Shown here piece after piece: positions 9,087-17,482 of a stretch of 64,000 nucleotides of DNA; the first letter of the stretch is position 1, and each line of letters opens with the position of its first letter. Source of the DNA: Bacillota bacterium (GTDB lineage: Bacteria > Bacillota_I > Bacilli_A > RFN20 > CAG-288); contig JAEWSP010000003.1 of NCBI GenBank assembly GCA_023459795.1, positions 1 to 64,000 of the forward strand, read 5' to 3'. The position numbers and the translations under genes were made by a program. The notes beneath the pieces were generated by a model, which did not search any database, was not told where the DNA came from, and saw only the letters and a list, made by a program, of their open reading frames with translations.

Positions 9087-9177
9087 TGGCGGAGCGAAAG
9101 AGATTTGAACTCTTGCACGGTGTTGCCCGTCTACGAGCTTTCCAAGCCCGCCTCTTCAGCCACTTGAGTATCGCTCC
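9087..9177 (-). tRNA. tRNA-Ser (anticodon GGA)
   Basis: A 91-base class II tRNA with the CCA end encoded. The seven-base acceptor stem GGAGCGA/TCGCTCC is perfect, the discriminator is G as required by seryl-tRNA synthetase, the anticodon loop reads CTTGGAAAG, a long variable arm is present, and the T-loop reads GTTCAAATC. It decodes UCC and UCU; UCC is a very frequent serine codon in this window. Confidence 0.96.
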
Positions 9178-9223
9178 AGGTATCGTTATCGATAGACATA
9201 CCTTCCCGAAATCAGCACTACTT

Positions 9224-9251
9224 ATTTTACCGAATTATCTTCCCGTGTCAA
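9224..9251 (-). promoter_or_regulatory. Promoter of tRNA-Ser
   Basis: A perfect -35 TTGACA and a -10 TAAAAT separated by 16 bases lie on the minus strand about 47 bases upstream of the tRNA. Confidence 0.75.
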
Positions 9252-9303
9252 GAAGTTTCGCTGATTCAGGACAAAAGGGGAACGGAGGGCTCCTTTTTTC
9301 CTG

Positions 9304-9309
9304 TATAAT
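9304..9309 (+). promoter_or_regulatory. -10 element upstream of the RluD-like gene
   Basis: A perfect TATAAT is framed by the inverted arms CCTGT and ACAGG, 24 bases before the start codon. No clear -35 was found. The flanking arms could be an operator or chance. Confidence 0.4.
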
Positions 9310-9333
9310 AAACAGGAATACGAGGAAAACACA

Positions 9334-10308
9334 ATGACAATCCAGATTACCGATGAAGACGCCAACCAGAGAATCGACAAATACCTGAAGAGGATGCTAA
9401 AGGAAGCTCCGCTTTCCTTTATCTATAAGATGTTCCGGCAGAAGGATGTAAAGGTAAATGGAAAGAAAGCAACGATCGACTATATCCTGGCCCCTGGAGA
9501 TACGATCGACCTTTACCTGAAGCCTGCGCTTTTAGAGCAGTTCCATAAGGAAGCTCTGACCCGTCCGGTCAAAGCGGATTTCAAGATCTACTATGAGGAT
9601 AAGAATGTCCTCATCGTCGAGAAGCCGAAGGGAGTCCTGGTCCATTCCGATGCCAGGGAAGACAAATACACCCTCCACAACATGGTTCTAGGATACCTGG
9701 AAGAAAAAGGCGAATACGATCCGAAGGCTTTGAACGGCTTCGTACCGTCTCCTGCCCATAGACTGGATAGGAACACCTCCGGAATCGTCGTCTTCGGAAA
9801 GACCCTTCCTGCCCTCCAGGAGCTTCTTGTCCTTTTCCGGGAAAGAACCCTGATTGAAAAGAAGTATATCCTCCTTGTCCGTGGAGAATGCGCCAAGAGC
9901 GGCACGATCGATCTGCCTCTCTGGAAAGACTGCAACCTCCATAAGGTCTTCGTGAAGAAAGTAGAAGCCGGAGGAAAACCGGCTTTGACTAGCTATACCC
10001 GAACCAAGTACTATCCGTCCGGATTCTCCTTGGTCGAAGCAGAACTTCTGACGGGAAGAACCCATCAGCTGAGAGTCCACTTCGCGGCTATCGGACATCC
10101 GATCGTCGGCGATGAGAAATACGGTGACTTTGCCCTCAACAAGGAATTCGAGAAGGGTTTCTCCTTGAAATCCCAGTTCCTCCATGCCGCTTATTTCGCT
10201 TTCAAGAAAGGCATCCCAGGGGTTCTTGCTCCCCTTTCCGGAATGGAGTTCACTTCTCCGCTTCCGGAGAAGCTTCAAGGAATCCTTACGGAGCTGGATA
10301 GACTATAG
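9334..10308 (+). CDS. RluC/RluD family 23S rRNA pseudouridine synthase
   Basis: A 324-residue enzyme converting uridines to pseudouridine in large-subunit rRNA. An N-terminal S4 RNA-binding domain spans about residues 1-70 (QRIDKYLKRML), and the catalytic domain carries the family motif HRLDRNTSG near residues 141-149, with the catalytic Asp in HRLDR. The RTHQLRVHFA motif near 248 is also typical. The length fits RluD-type enzymes, but the exact target uridines cannot be told from sequence. It opens a group with three unknown genes. Confidence 0.9.
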   Translation: MTIQITDEDANQRIDKYLKRMLKEAPLSFIYKMFRQKDVKVNGKKATIDYILAPGDTIDLYLKPALLEQFHKEALTRPVKADFKIYYEDKNVLIVEKPKGVLVHSDAREDKYTLHNMVLGYLEEKGEYDPKALNGFVPSPAHRLDRNTSGIVVFGKTLPALQELLVLFRERTLIEKKYILLVRGECAKSGTIDLPLWKDCNLHKVFVKKVEAGGKPALTSYTRTKYYPSGFSLVEAELLTGRTHQLRVHFAAIGHPIVGDEKYGDFALNKEFEKGFSLKSQFLHAAYFAFKKGIPGVLAPLSGMEFTSPLPEKLQGILTELDRL

Positions 10309-10310
10309 GC

Positions 10311-10820
10311 ATGACGCTTTCTTGGATGCTGCTTTTAATCGCTCCGCTCCTCCTTCTCCCCGCTATCCTTCTTCCGGAAAACCGGATACGGACTTTTCTG
10401 TTTTCCCTTATTGTTCCCTTTCTGGTTGCCCTATCCTTTGCCTTGGTCGGAAGGTTCTATCCCGCGTTTGTGGAAACGCTCGGTTCTTTTGCCAAACCTC
10501 TCTCCCAGTGGGCGTTAAGAGGGCATCCGGAGCTTTCTTCCTATGAACTGGATTTCCTTTCCTATACCCTCTTCTCCGCTTTGATTACCATTGTCCTCTT
10601 CTTCCTTTTCCTTCTTCCGGCGGCATTCTTCTTTGTCGGAAAGAACCCGGAGATCCATAAGCCGACAAGAACCATAAGGCATATCCTGAAGTCCATCCTT
10701 TTCTTCATACTGACATACGGACTTGTTTCCTATTTCCTGATTGCTATCCGTCTGATTCTGCCGATTCCGGACGGTCTCCTTTCCTTCCTCTTCGAGTGGA
10801 TCCACCCGATAGGAGCTTAA
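10311..10820 (+). CDS. Unknown four-helix membrane protein
   Basis: Not recognised. A 169-residue protein with four strong hydrophobic segments (about 3-22, 28-48, 80-108 and 128-160) and short loops. It starts two bases after the RluD-like stop and ends four bases before the next gene, so it is part of the same transcript. A sensor, transporter subunit or assembly factor cannot be distinguished. No motif is visible. Confidence 0.7.
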   Translation: MTLSWMLLLIAPLLLLPAILLPENRIRTFLFSLIVPFLVALSFALVGRFYPAFVETLGSFAKPLSQWALRGHPELSSYELDFLSYTLFSALITIVLFFLFLLPAAFFFVGKNPEIHKPTRTIRHILKSILFFILTYGLVSYFLIAIRLILPIPDGLLSFLFEWIHPIGA

Positions 10821-10824
10821 GACC

Positions 10825-11895
10825 ATGGACAGCGAAAAGAAATTCTATCTCCTGGCAGAGCTGAGCGGATGGAACTGCACTCCCTATTGCAAAGGATACG
10901 GAGAAACCATTAAGAAGAGCAACTCCTACAGAGTCCTCTCTTATAACATTCCGGAAGCAAAGAAACACCTTTCCGGAAAGGCGAGGGTCCTTTGCGACAG
11001 CTATCAGAAGATCAATCTGGAACCGGAGAGCGTGAAAGACTGCTTCCTTGTCGAGAATGCCGTCAATTACCTTGCCCTCCATTCCTATCCTGCCTTCTAT
11101 CTGAATCCTCTGGCTATCGACCCGGGGTACCAGGGAGAAGTCTCCTCGATCGGAGATCTCATCATCAGCTACAAAGGCGGAGAGAAGACCATCAATGAAA
11201 TCATCCTGGACGACAAGACCGTCCCGGAAGAAAAGAAGAAGGAAGTCGACAGGGCTTTCGACGGCTATCTGGCCGATATGGATCTGCTTGCGGAAAGGTC
11301 CATCCGTTCCTTGACTCCTTCTCTCGGAAAGAGCAAAGAAGACACCCATGAAAGAAGAATCGCTTATGTCGACTCCATCTTCTCCCTGATCTTTGTCGTC
11401 TTCTTCCTTTTCCTTCTTCTCAACCCCAATGAATCCTTCTATGCCTTGCTCTATGCTCCTAACTGGGGGAAGGCTATGACTTATGCGCTTCTTATCTATC
11501 CGATCTTCCTTTTCCTCTTCCTGTTTGCAACTCTCTTCTATCACTCCTATGCGGACAAGACACTGGAGTCCTACCACTATGCCAGGAAGTTCGTAAGAAA
11601 GAATCAGGATGTCCTTTATTCGGATCTGAAGAATGGAAAAGAACGCTTATATGATTATGTTGCCGGAGCTATCAACTCCCGGATTATACTGAAAAATGAT
11701 ATTACGGACTTTTCCCTTCTATCGACGTCCTATATCGATTGCAGGAATGTTCTTCTGACCAAGGCTTCCCGGAACAAGAAGATGTATCGGACTTTAGAGA
11801 ATCTGGACCGTTCCTTCTTCTTTGCCCTCCTTGCAATCTTCCTCTTTGCTTTTACGATCACCCTTCTTTCCCTTCTCTTCAATACGGTTGTCTAG
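10825..11895 (+). CDS. Unknown membrane protein
   Basis: Not recognised. A 356-residue protein whose first 175 residues are soluble and contain several Cys and Tyr; three hydrophobic segments follow near 180-200, 217-240 and 330-354. The size and layout (soluble N-terminus, paired helices, charged C-terminal part) recall the unknown 418-residue protein at 7.5-8.7 kb, but I see no clear sequence match. Its ribosome site AGGAG overlaps the end of the upstream gene. It is followed 11 bases later by another unknown gene. Confidence 0.7.
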   Translation: MDSEKKFYLLAELSGWNCTPYCKGYGETIKKSNSYRVLSYNIPEAKKHLSGKARVLCDSYQKINLEPESVKDCFLVENAVNYLALHSYPAFYLNPLAIDPGYQGEVSSIGDLIISYKGGEKTINEIILDDKTVPEEKKKEVDRAFDGYLADMDLLAERSIRSLTPSLGKSKEDTHERRIAYVDSIFSLIFVVFFLFLLLNPNESFYALLYAPNWGKAMTYALLIYPIFLFLFLFATLFYHSYADKTLESYHYARKFVRKNQDVLYSDLKNGKERLYDYVAGAINSRIILKNDITDFSLLSTSYIDCRNVLLTKASRNKKMYRTLENLDRSFFFALLAIFLFAFTITLLSLLFNTVV

Positions 11896-11906
11896 AAAGG
11901 AGACTT

Positions 11907-12638
11907 ATGACCTACAGGCTCGGAGACAAAGACTACGACAATATCTATTCCCTGGCAGAGCAGATGTATCTCTATACGGATACTTTGGCCAAGGACTTGA
12001 GAAAGGAGGAGCTTTCCTCCTTTCTCAAGGAGAAGGATGGGGAGAAGGCGGAGAAGATCCGGCATCTTTCCCTGCAGTCCCTTCCGGACGATGTTTTCGT
12101 CTTTCTTGCAAGCTATGTCCTGAACCCGATGATGTCTTTCCGTTTCCACGGCCTGTCTTTTCCGGATTATCCGACAATGGGAGACTATATGCTTTCCTTC
12201 TCTCCTTCCTATGATCCGGTGCTTCTGGAGATGGTCCGTTATTCCCTTCTCTCCCAGCAGATGAAGGCCTCCGGATACAAAGCACTCTACCCGGAGCAGG
12301 CAGAAAGAGTAGAGAAGATCGAGAAGGAGAGCGAGAAGGACTCGGCCTACGCCTATTTCCTCCTCGCCTACGAGCTCTCCGGGAAAGACTCTTTCGTCTT
12401 CGACGGGGTCAGTTATCCGGATCTTTATTCCTTCTCTTTCTACCTGAGCCAGAAGAACATCTCCCGGAGCGAGCTAGGGGAAACCCTGGCCCATTCCCCG
12501 GTACTCCGGGCGTACTGCCAGTACGGGAAGGACAGAAGTATAAGCAAAGACTATCTCCATCTGATTTCCGAACTGGAGAAGGGAGAGAAGACCCTTTCCC
12601 TATTCCTGCAGAAGGAAGAGAAGAAGGAAGGAAACTGA
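11907..12638 (+). CDS. Unknown soluble protein
   Basis: Not recognised. A 243-residue hydrophilic protein, mostly Leu, Ser, Glu, Lys and Tyr, with no transmembrane segment or Cys pair. The ATG at 11907 is chosen because AAAGGAG lies five to six bases upstream; the longer open frame reaching back into the previous gene has no ribosome site. The C-terminal 20 residues are highly charged. The stop codon lies in the loop of the terminator hairpin that closes the RluD-led group. Confidence 0.7.
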   Translation: MTYRLGDKDYDNIYSLAEQMYLYTDTLAKDLRKEELSSFLKEKDGEKAEKIRHLSLQSLPDDVFVFLASYVLNPMMSFRFHGLSFPDYPTMGDYMLSFSPSYDPVLLEMVRYSLLSQQMKASGYKALYPEQAERVEKIEKESEKDSAYAYFLLAYELSGKDSFVFDGVSYPDLYSFSFYLSQKNISRSELGETLAHSPVLRAYCQYGKDRSISKDYLHLISELEKGEKTLSLFLQKEEKKEGN

Positions 12639-12658
12639 AGTTTCCTTCCTCTTTTCCT
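12624..12658 (+). terminator. Terminator overlapping the stop of the 243-residue gene
   Basis: AGGAAGGAAACT and AGTTTCCTTCCT form a 12-bp stem whose loop includes the TGA stop codon, followed by CTTTTCC and further T-rich sequence. Confidence 0.6.
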
Positions 12659-12680
12659 GTTTTCCTTTTCTTTCATTCCC

Positions 12681-12686
12681 TATAAT
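12681..12686 (+). promoter_or_regulatory. -10 element of the phosphoglucomutase gene
   Basis: A perfect TATAAT lies 42 bases upstream of the ATG, in a T/C-rich stretch with no strong -35. AAAGGAGG follows just before the start. Confidence 0.45.
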
Positions 12687-12728
12687 AAGAATGCATACGG
12701 TAAGGCAAAGTGTTCAAAGGAGGTCCCA

Positions 12729-14477
12729 ATGACCTATTTAGAAAAGAAGGATGCCTGGCTTTTCTCGCCCCTTGTCAGCGACAAGGACAAGGAAGAGATC
12801 CGGAAAGCGAGCGACGACACATGGAAAGAGATGTTCTCTTCCTCTCTCCGCTTCGGAACAGCCGGACTTAGGGCACTGCTTGGTCCTGGAAGCGCCAGGC
12901 TTAACCTGCTGACCGTCCGGAAGGCCACGATCGGCGTCAGCATGTTCCTTCTCCAGAGGTACGGAACGGAAGCCCAGAAGCGAGGTGTCAGCATTTCCTT
13001 CGACAACCGGCATTTTTCCAAGGAATTCCGGGATGAGGCAAGCCGTGTCCTCAATGATTTCGGAATCCCTGTCTATACCTTCCACGATCCCCATCCGACT
13101 CCGGAACTGAGCTTCACCGTCCGCCAGACCCATTCCATCGGCGGCATCATGATCACTGCTTCCCACAACCCGAAGGAATACAACGGCTACAAGTTCTACG
13201 ACGAGAAGGGATGCCAAGGCGTTTATGATACGATCGACGGCCTGATCCGGGTCATCGACGGACTTCCGGGAGAACTGGATGTCACCTACAAGCCGGTGGA
13301 TGAAGCAAACAGAGGCAAAGTCACCTATCTGGATGACGACAACCGCTTCGATTCCGCCTTTATCGCAAAGGAAGTCGGAACCTCTTTGTACAAGGATATC
13401 TTCCGCGGGGAAAGACTGACGAAGATCGTCTTCTCTCCGGAATGCGGATGCAACTGCGTCTTAGGCCCGATTGCCTTAAGGGAAGCCGGATACGATGTCT
13501 CCCCGGTCAAGGAACAGGACTACTTCGATCCGGATTTCTCCGGAACGGAGAATCCGAACCCGGAGACTTCCGGTGCCTATAGCGGTGCCTTCAAGCTGAT
13601 CCAGGAACTGAACAGCAAGGGCGGAAGATACAACCTGATCCTGGTCACGGATCCGGATGCGGACAGATGCGGTGTCGCCTTCCTGAACAGGCAGGGTGCC
13701 TTATGCCGCCTTACCGGAAACGAAACCGGTGCTCTTCTCATCGACTTCGTCCTGAAGACGCTCAAGAGCAGGAACGAACTTCCCGCTAACGGCGTCATCT
13801 GCTCCACCTTCGTTACCGGCGGGCAGGGAGAAAAGGCTGCTTCCTTATACGGAATCAAGACCCGGGTCACGGCTACCGGATTCAAATATATCGGAGACAT
13901 GGTCGACCGGATGGAGGATGACGGAGAGAAGTACCTCTTCGGATACGAAGAGAGCTACGGCTATCTCCTCAAGCCGTTCGTAAGAGACAAGGATTCCCTC
14001 CAGAGCATCATCGCCATTGCGGATATGACGGAATACCATCTCCGCCAGGGAAAGACGCTCGATATCGCCTATCAGGAGCTTTCCAGGAAGACCGGGAACT
14101 ACTTCGATACCCAGTACAACGTCTACTTCGAAGGTCCGTCTGCCGCTGACGTCATGAAGCAGAAGATCGAATTCCTCCGCGGGCATCAGAAATACACCAT
14201 CGGAGAAATGAAGGTCAGGAAGATCACGGACTACCTGAACCGGATTGTCATTGACGGCACGACCAGGCACACTACTGCCTTGGAGGCAAGAGATATCGAC
14301 CGTTCCAACTGCATCCGGTACGACTTCGAGAAGGGCGGCTTTGTCGCCATCCGTCCAAGCGGGACGGAACCGAAGGTCAAGTTCTATGTCGAGATCGTCG
14401 GAAAGGATGAGAACGAAGCCAAGAAGCTTGCCGATGCACTTGCTCTCGATCTGGAGAAGGAGATGGGACTGAATTAG
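12729..14477 (+). CDS. pgcA: Phosphoglucomutase / phosphomannomutase
   Basis: A 582-residue alpha-D-phosphohexomutase converting glucose 6-phosphate and glucose 1-phosphate (or the mannose forms), supplying sugar nucleotides for wall and glycolipid synthesis. The phosphoserine loop TASHNPKEYNG is at about residues 143-153, the metal-binding loop DPDADR at about 308-313, the sugar-binding loop GYEESYG near 402-408, and the phosphate-binding RPSGTEPK near 546. Length fits the PgcA-type enzymes of Bacillota. It has its own promoter and the strong AAAGGAGG site, and ends at a bidirectional terminator. PgcA and ManB functions cannot be separated from sequence alone. Confidence 0.92.
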   Translation: MTYLEKKDAWLFSPLVSDKDKEEIRKASDDTWKEMFSSSLRFGTAGLRALLGPGSARLNLLTVRKATIGVSMFLLQRYGTEAQKRGVSISFDNRHFSKEFRDEASRVLNDFGIPVYTFHDPHPTPELSFTVRQTHSIGGIMITASHNPKEYNGYKFYDEKGCQGVYDTIDGLIRVIDGLPGELDVTYKPVDEANRGKVTYLDDDNRFDSAFIAKEVGTSLYKDIFRGERLTKIVFSPECGCNCVLGPIALREAGYDVSPVKEQDYFDPDFSGTENPNPETSGAYSGAFKLIQELNSKGGRYNLILVTDPDADRCGVAFLNRQGALCRLTGNETGALLIDFVLKTLKSRNELPANGVICSTFVTGGQGEKAASLYGIKTRVTATGFKYIGDMVDRMEDDGEKYLFGYEESYGYLLKPFVRDKDSLQSIIAIADMTEYHLRQGKTLDIAYQELSRKTGNYFDTQYNVYFEGPSAADVMKQKIEFLRGHQKYTIGEMKVRKITDYLNRIVIDGTTRHTTALEARDIDRSNCIRYDFEKGGFVAIRPSGTEPKVKFYVEIVGKDENEAKKLADALALDLEKEMGLN

Positions 14478-14484
14478 GAATGAT

Positions 14485-14530
14485 AAAAGGCTGCCAGGAC
14501 CAACTAGGGTTGGAAACGGCAGCCTTTTTG
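14485..14530. terminator. Bidirectional terminator between pgcA and the HAD gene
   Basis: AAAGGCTGCC and GGCAGCCTTT form a perfect 10-bp stem with A and T tracts on either side, serving both converging genes. Confidence 0.85.
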
Positions 14531-14562
14531 CCGGCAAGATTTTTGCTTTCTGGTCTTCTCTT

Positions 14563-15414
14563 CTAGTCTTCGATATCGAGATGGAAGAAGTCGACAAGAG
14601 CTTGGTAGATACCTTCGTCGTCGTTCGTCCTTCTCGTCGTATAGCTTGCAACTTCCTTCAGCTTGTCGCTACCGTTCTTCATTGCAAAGCCGATACCGGC
14701 CTTAGCGATCATCTCGATGTCGTTTGTGGCATCTCCAAAGGACAGGATATGCTGGTGATCAAACCCAAGCCTCTTGGCAAGAAGAGCTATTCCGGTCGAT
14801 TTGTTGATATCGAAGTGGCTGAATTCGCCGAACGTCGGGCAATCGTACCAGAAACGGATCCAGAGGGTAGGATTGATAGAGGTAAGGATATTGGAAAGCT
14901 CCTCGTTCCTGGATGTATCCGGACTCTGGATGACGCAGGTAAGGATATCTTCATTCAGGTTGTTCTCCAAGGAACCGATCTTCAGGTTCATGCCCTGGGG
15001 ATGGAAGAAGAAGTCGAAGAACTTGTTCGGAGCTAGGTAATACAGATCCTTGTCGTCTTCCGCCATGATGTTGGTGAAAGAAGACTCTTTTGCTCTTTTC
15101 AGGAATTCCAGGATTTCTTCCTTCCGGTAGTAAGTTCTTATCGGGGCAAAGGAAGGATCCTTGGGGTTGAGGATCTCGGCGCCGTTGTAGCAGATGCAGG
15201 GCAGGGAAAGGCCGAGCTTATCCAGATACGGCACAACCGCTCTAGGGGGTCTTCCGGAAGCAATCGTAATCATGTTTCCGAGCTTTTTCAGTTCCAGAAG
15301 GAGTGCTTTTGTTTTCGGCTCGATGTCTTTATCCGAATTCAGTAAAGTCCCGTCTAAGTCGAAGACAAGGAGGAAGCGCTGATTGTCAAACACTTCGGGG
15401 TTCTTTATTTTCAT
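14563..15414 (-). CDS. HAD superfamily Cof-type phosphatase
   Basis: A 283-residue haloacid-dehalogenase hydrolase of the Cof/YwpJ type, which removes phosphate from small sugar phosphates or flavin compounds. Motif I is FDLDGTLLNS near residues 19-28, motif II is the ASGRP near 53-57, and motif IV is LSFGDATNDIEM near 216-227, with a C2-type cap between. The substrate cannot be predicted. No ribosome site precedes the ATG, and a good promoter ends only 11 bases before it, so the message may have almost no leader. It converges on pgcA and diverges from the nuclease gene. Confidence 0.88.
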   Translation of the reverse strand: MKIKNPEVFDNQRFLLVFDLDGTLLNSDKDIEPKTKALLLELKKLGNMITIASGRPPRAVVPYLDKLGLSLPCICYNGAEILNPKDPSFAPIRTYYRKEEILEFLKRAKESSFTNIMAEDDKDLYYLAPNKFFDFFFHPQGMNLKIGSLENNLNEDILTCVIQSPDTSRNEELSNILTSINPTLWIRFWYDCPTFGEFSHFDINKSTGIALLAKRLGFDHQHILSFGDATNDIEMIAKAGIGFAMKNGSDKLKEVASYTTRRTNDDEGIYQALVDFFHLDIED

Positions 15415-15425
15415 GATTAATTGTG

Positions 15426-15454
15426 ATTCTAACGGGATTTTTCCGTATAATCAA
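15426..15454 (-). promoter_or_regulatory. Promoter of the HAD phosphatase gene, close to the start codon
   Basis: TTGATT and TAGAAT separated by exactly 17 bases on the minus strand. The -10 ends 11 bases before the ATG, which would leave a leader of only a few bases. The -35 overlaps the -10 of the divergent nuclease gene. Confidence 0.6.
15446..15451 (+). promoter_or_regulatory. -10 element of the nuclease gene
   Basis: A perfect TATAAT 49 bases before the chosen start. A possible -35 TTGTGA at 15421 has a long 19-base spacer. It overlaps the divergent HAD -35. Confidence 0.5.
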
Positions 15455-15500
15455 GAGGAAACTTTTCCCAAGAAGTTTCCCAAACCTAAGGAGCCCGCAC

Positions 15501-16919
15501 ATGACAAAGAAAAACAGAAAGACTGTTCTTGCTACCCTTCTCCTTCCCCTTCTCCTATCCGCTTACCCAGCCAAGAATGCAGCAAGCAGTACTTTCGTCG
15601 TCGGAAAAAGCTATGATAAGACCCAAAAACTGGATTTTTCCGATACCGATGTAACCTCCATCAACAGCTACTACGGAGACGTAGGAACCAAGACAGGAAA
15701 CGAGATGAAGGATTATCTGTATTCGAAGATTGCTGTCCACAACGCCGATACAACCGACGGAAAGAAGGATTTCATCACCTATAACGATGCGGGAAAGTGG
15801 TACCAACTGACGGATAGAAACTGGTCTCTGTCTCCTTCTGTTTCCGAAGAATCCTTCTCTTTCCTGACTTCCTCCTCGGAAGATGCCTCCTTTCTTTATC
15901 TCTACAACATGTATATCTCCGATAGCAGCAACAGCAACAAGGAGAAAGCCTTTAGCAACCTTCTGAACGGCTTCGGAACGGATACCTCCCTAAGCCATGT
16001 CGACTATACGGCAAAGAAGGTTCCTAACAGCTACATCCAGGTAGACAAGGAGCACGTCTGGGCCAAGAACCACGGCTTCAAGGTCACCAAAGACGGATCC
16101 GATACGTTCGTAAAAGGCGCACCGACTGACCTCCATCACCTAGTCGCTGCCGACCACAACACGAACAGTGCCGGACATAACGACGAATACTACGGAATAG
16201 TAGAGGACAAGACGGCTTCCGACACGACCGTTGTCTACAGCTATCTGTCCGACAACACTTCCGAGATCTCCGGCTACCGGGGAAAGAACAAGGAAGGCCA
16301 GACCGTCTTCGAACCGACGGACGAATGGAAAGGGGATGTGGCCAGGTGTCTCCTCTACATGGCGACAAGATATTCCCAGAAACTGGATCAGAACACCCAG
16401 GGAGAACCATATCTAGCTTTAGTCGACTATAAAGCCGGAAACGAGTACGAAGACAGCAACGACACCTTCCACGGAACCCATTACGGTCTATCCACCTACC
16501 TCAGCTGGAACGAACAGGATCCGGTCTCCAACTATGAGATCCATAGGAACAACCTGATCTACAGCAACGTCCAGGACAACCGGAATCCTTATATCGACCA
16601 TCCGGAATGGGCAAGACGGGTCTTTGATACCGCCTATACGTATGATTCCTCCAAGAAGTCTGCTCCTCTCCAAATATCGGAAAGCAACAACCCGACCCAT
16701 GATTCCTCCTCTCCTTCCGGAAGCACGGATTCCAGTTCTTCTTCCGGCGCCGGCAAAGAAGAAGAACCGAAAGGTCTTTCTACAACCCAGATCATCATCA
16801 TTGCAGCTGTCGCAGGTGTCCTGCTTCTGATTGCCGTAATGATTCTTGCAAACAAGGGTAGAAAAAAGAAGAAGTCTAACTATACTAAAAAGAAGAAGAA
16901 TAAGAACAAGCGCAAATAA
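15501..16919 (+). CDS. Secreted, membrane-anchored endonuclease I family nuclease
   Basis: A 472-residue protein with a signal peptide (basic MTKKNRK, hydrophobic core to about residue 20, then small residues), followed by an endonuclease I (EndA/NucM) domain. The metal-dependent active site is visible as DKEHVWAKNHG near 187 and TDLHHLVAADHNTN near 210, with YYG following. A Ser-rich linker (about 400-425) leads to a C-terminal hydrophobic helix and a poly-Lys tail, which would hold the enzyme at the outer membrane face. The expected role is degradation of extracellular DNA for nutrition or competence. The start is set by AAGGAG seven bases upstream; a longer frame lacks a ribosome site. The next gene begins 16 bases on. 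Confidence 0.85.
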   Translation: MTKKNRKTVLATLLLPLLLSAYPAKNAASSTFVVGKSYDKTQKLDFSDTDVTSINSYYGDVGTKTGNEMKDYLYSKIAVHNADTTDGKKDFITYNDAGKWYQLTDRNWSLSPSVSEESFSFLTSSSEDASFLYLYNMYISDSSNSNKEKAFSNLLNGFGTDTSLSHVDYTAKKVPNSYIQVDKEHVWAKNHGFKVTKDGSDTFVKGAPTDLHHLVAADHNTNSAGHNDEYYGIVEDKTASDTTVVYSYLSDNTSEISGYRGKNKEGQTVFEPTDEWKGDVARCLLYMATRYSQKLDQNTQGEPYLALVDYKAGNEYEDSNDTFHGTHYGLSTYLSWNEQDPVSNYEIHRNNLIYSNVQDNRNPYIDHPEWARRVFDTAYTYDSSKKSAPLQISESNNPTHDSSSPSGSTDSSSSSGAGKEEEPKGLSTTQIIIIAAVAGVLLLIAVMILANKGRKKKKSNYTKKKKNKNKRK

Positions 16920-16935
16920 AAGGAGAAGAAAGAAA

Positions 16936-17430
16936 ATGGCGGAAGAAAAGAAGGAAAAGAAGGAGAACTGGTTCTCCAAGCAGTTCCATAAGATTTCGAC
17001 CAGCATCGACAATTCGACCAGGGAGAGTGCCCTAGAGAAAGAGTGGTGCAAGGAAGCAAAGACCATAGATGTGAACCTCTATACTTCCGCGAAAGCTTTC
17101 TCTTCCTCCACAATCGAAGGAAAGCTGGATATCAAGGGCAAGACGTTTGCCGTATACGGAGAAAAGAAGGAAGAAGATATTCCTTATTCCTCCGTCATCC
17201 AGACTATCCCGGAAGATGCCGACAAGGAACTTCCTAAGCGTTTCTATCTGACCGACAGGACGATTGCGGAAGAAGAAATCGAGATCGAGGAAGAGGATCC
17301 TTCCGACAAGGAGAAGAAGATCAAGAACTCCTACAAGCGGAAGATCACGACCTTTAAGCTGGATCCGAACGTCCAGGAAGTCAAGGTCATCAAAGTCAAG
17401 GACGACTATGTCCTTGCCCTCAAGAAGTAA
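16936..17430 (+). CDS. Small acidic and basic protein of unknown function
   Basis: Not recognised. A 164-residue charged protein without transmembrane segments or Cys motifs. The first ten residues are Lys/Glu, a Glu-rich run (EEEIEIEEEDPS) lies near 110-121. GGAGAAGAAAGAAA precedes the ATG. It is 16 bases after the nuclease gene and shares its terminator, so it may be a cytosolic partner, but no function can be assigned. Confidence 0.7.
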   Translation: MAEEKKEKKENWFSKQFHKISTSIDNSTRESALEKEWCKEAKTIDVNLYTSAKAFSSSTIEGKLDIKGKTFAVYGEKKEEDIPYSSVIQTIPEDADKELPKRFYLTDRTIAEEEIEIEEEDPSDKEKKIKNSYKRKITTFKLDPNVQEVKVIKVKDDYVLALKK

Positions 17431-17435
17431 GTCAG

Positions 17436-17467
17436 AAAGAGCAGGGCATATGCCCTGCTCTTTTATT
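17436..17467. terminator. Bidirectional palindromic terminator
   Basis: Positions 17436-17463 are a perfect 28-bp palindrome (core GCATATGC) with T-rich sequence following on the plus strand. It lies between converging transcripts. Confidence 0.85.
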
Positions 17468-17482
17468 TTGTAAGATAAGTTG

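Noticed and set aside
9005..9337. A 110-codon plus-strand frame
   Set aside because: It runs through the tRNA-Ser gene and its promoter.
11739..11906. N-terminal extension of the 243-residue protein
   Set aside because: It overlaps the upstream gene and has no ribosome site, while AAAGGAG precedes the ATG at 11907.
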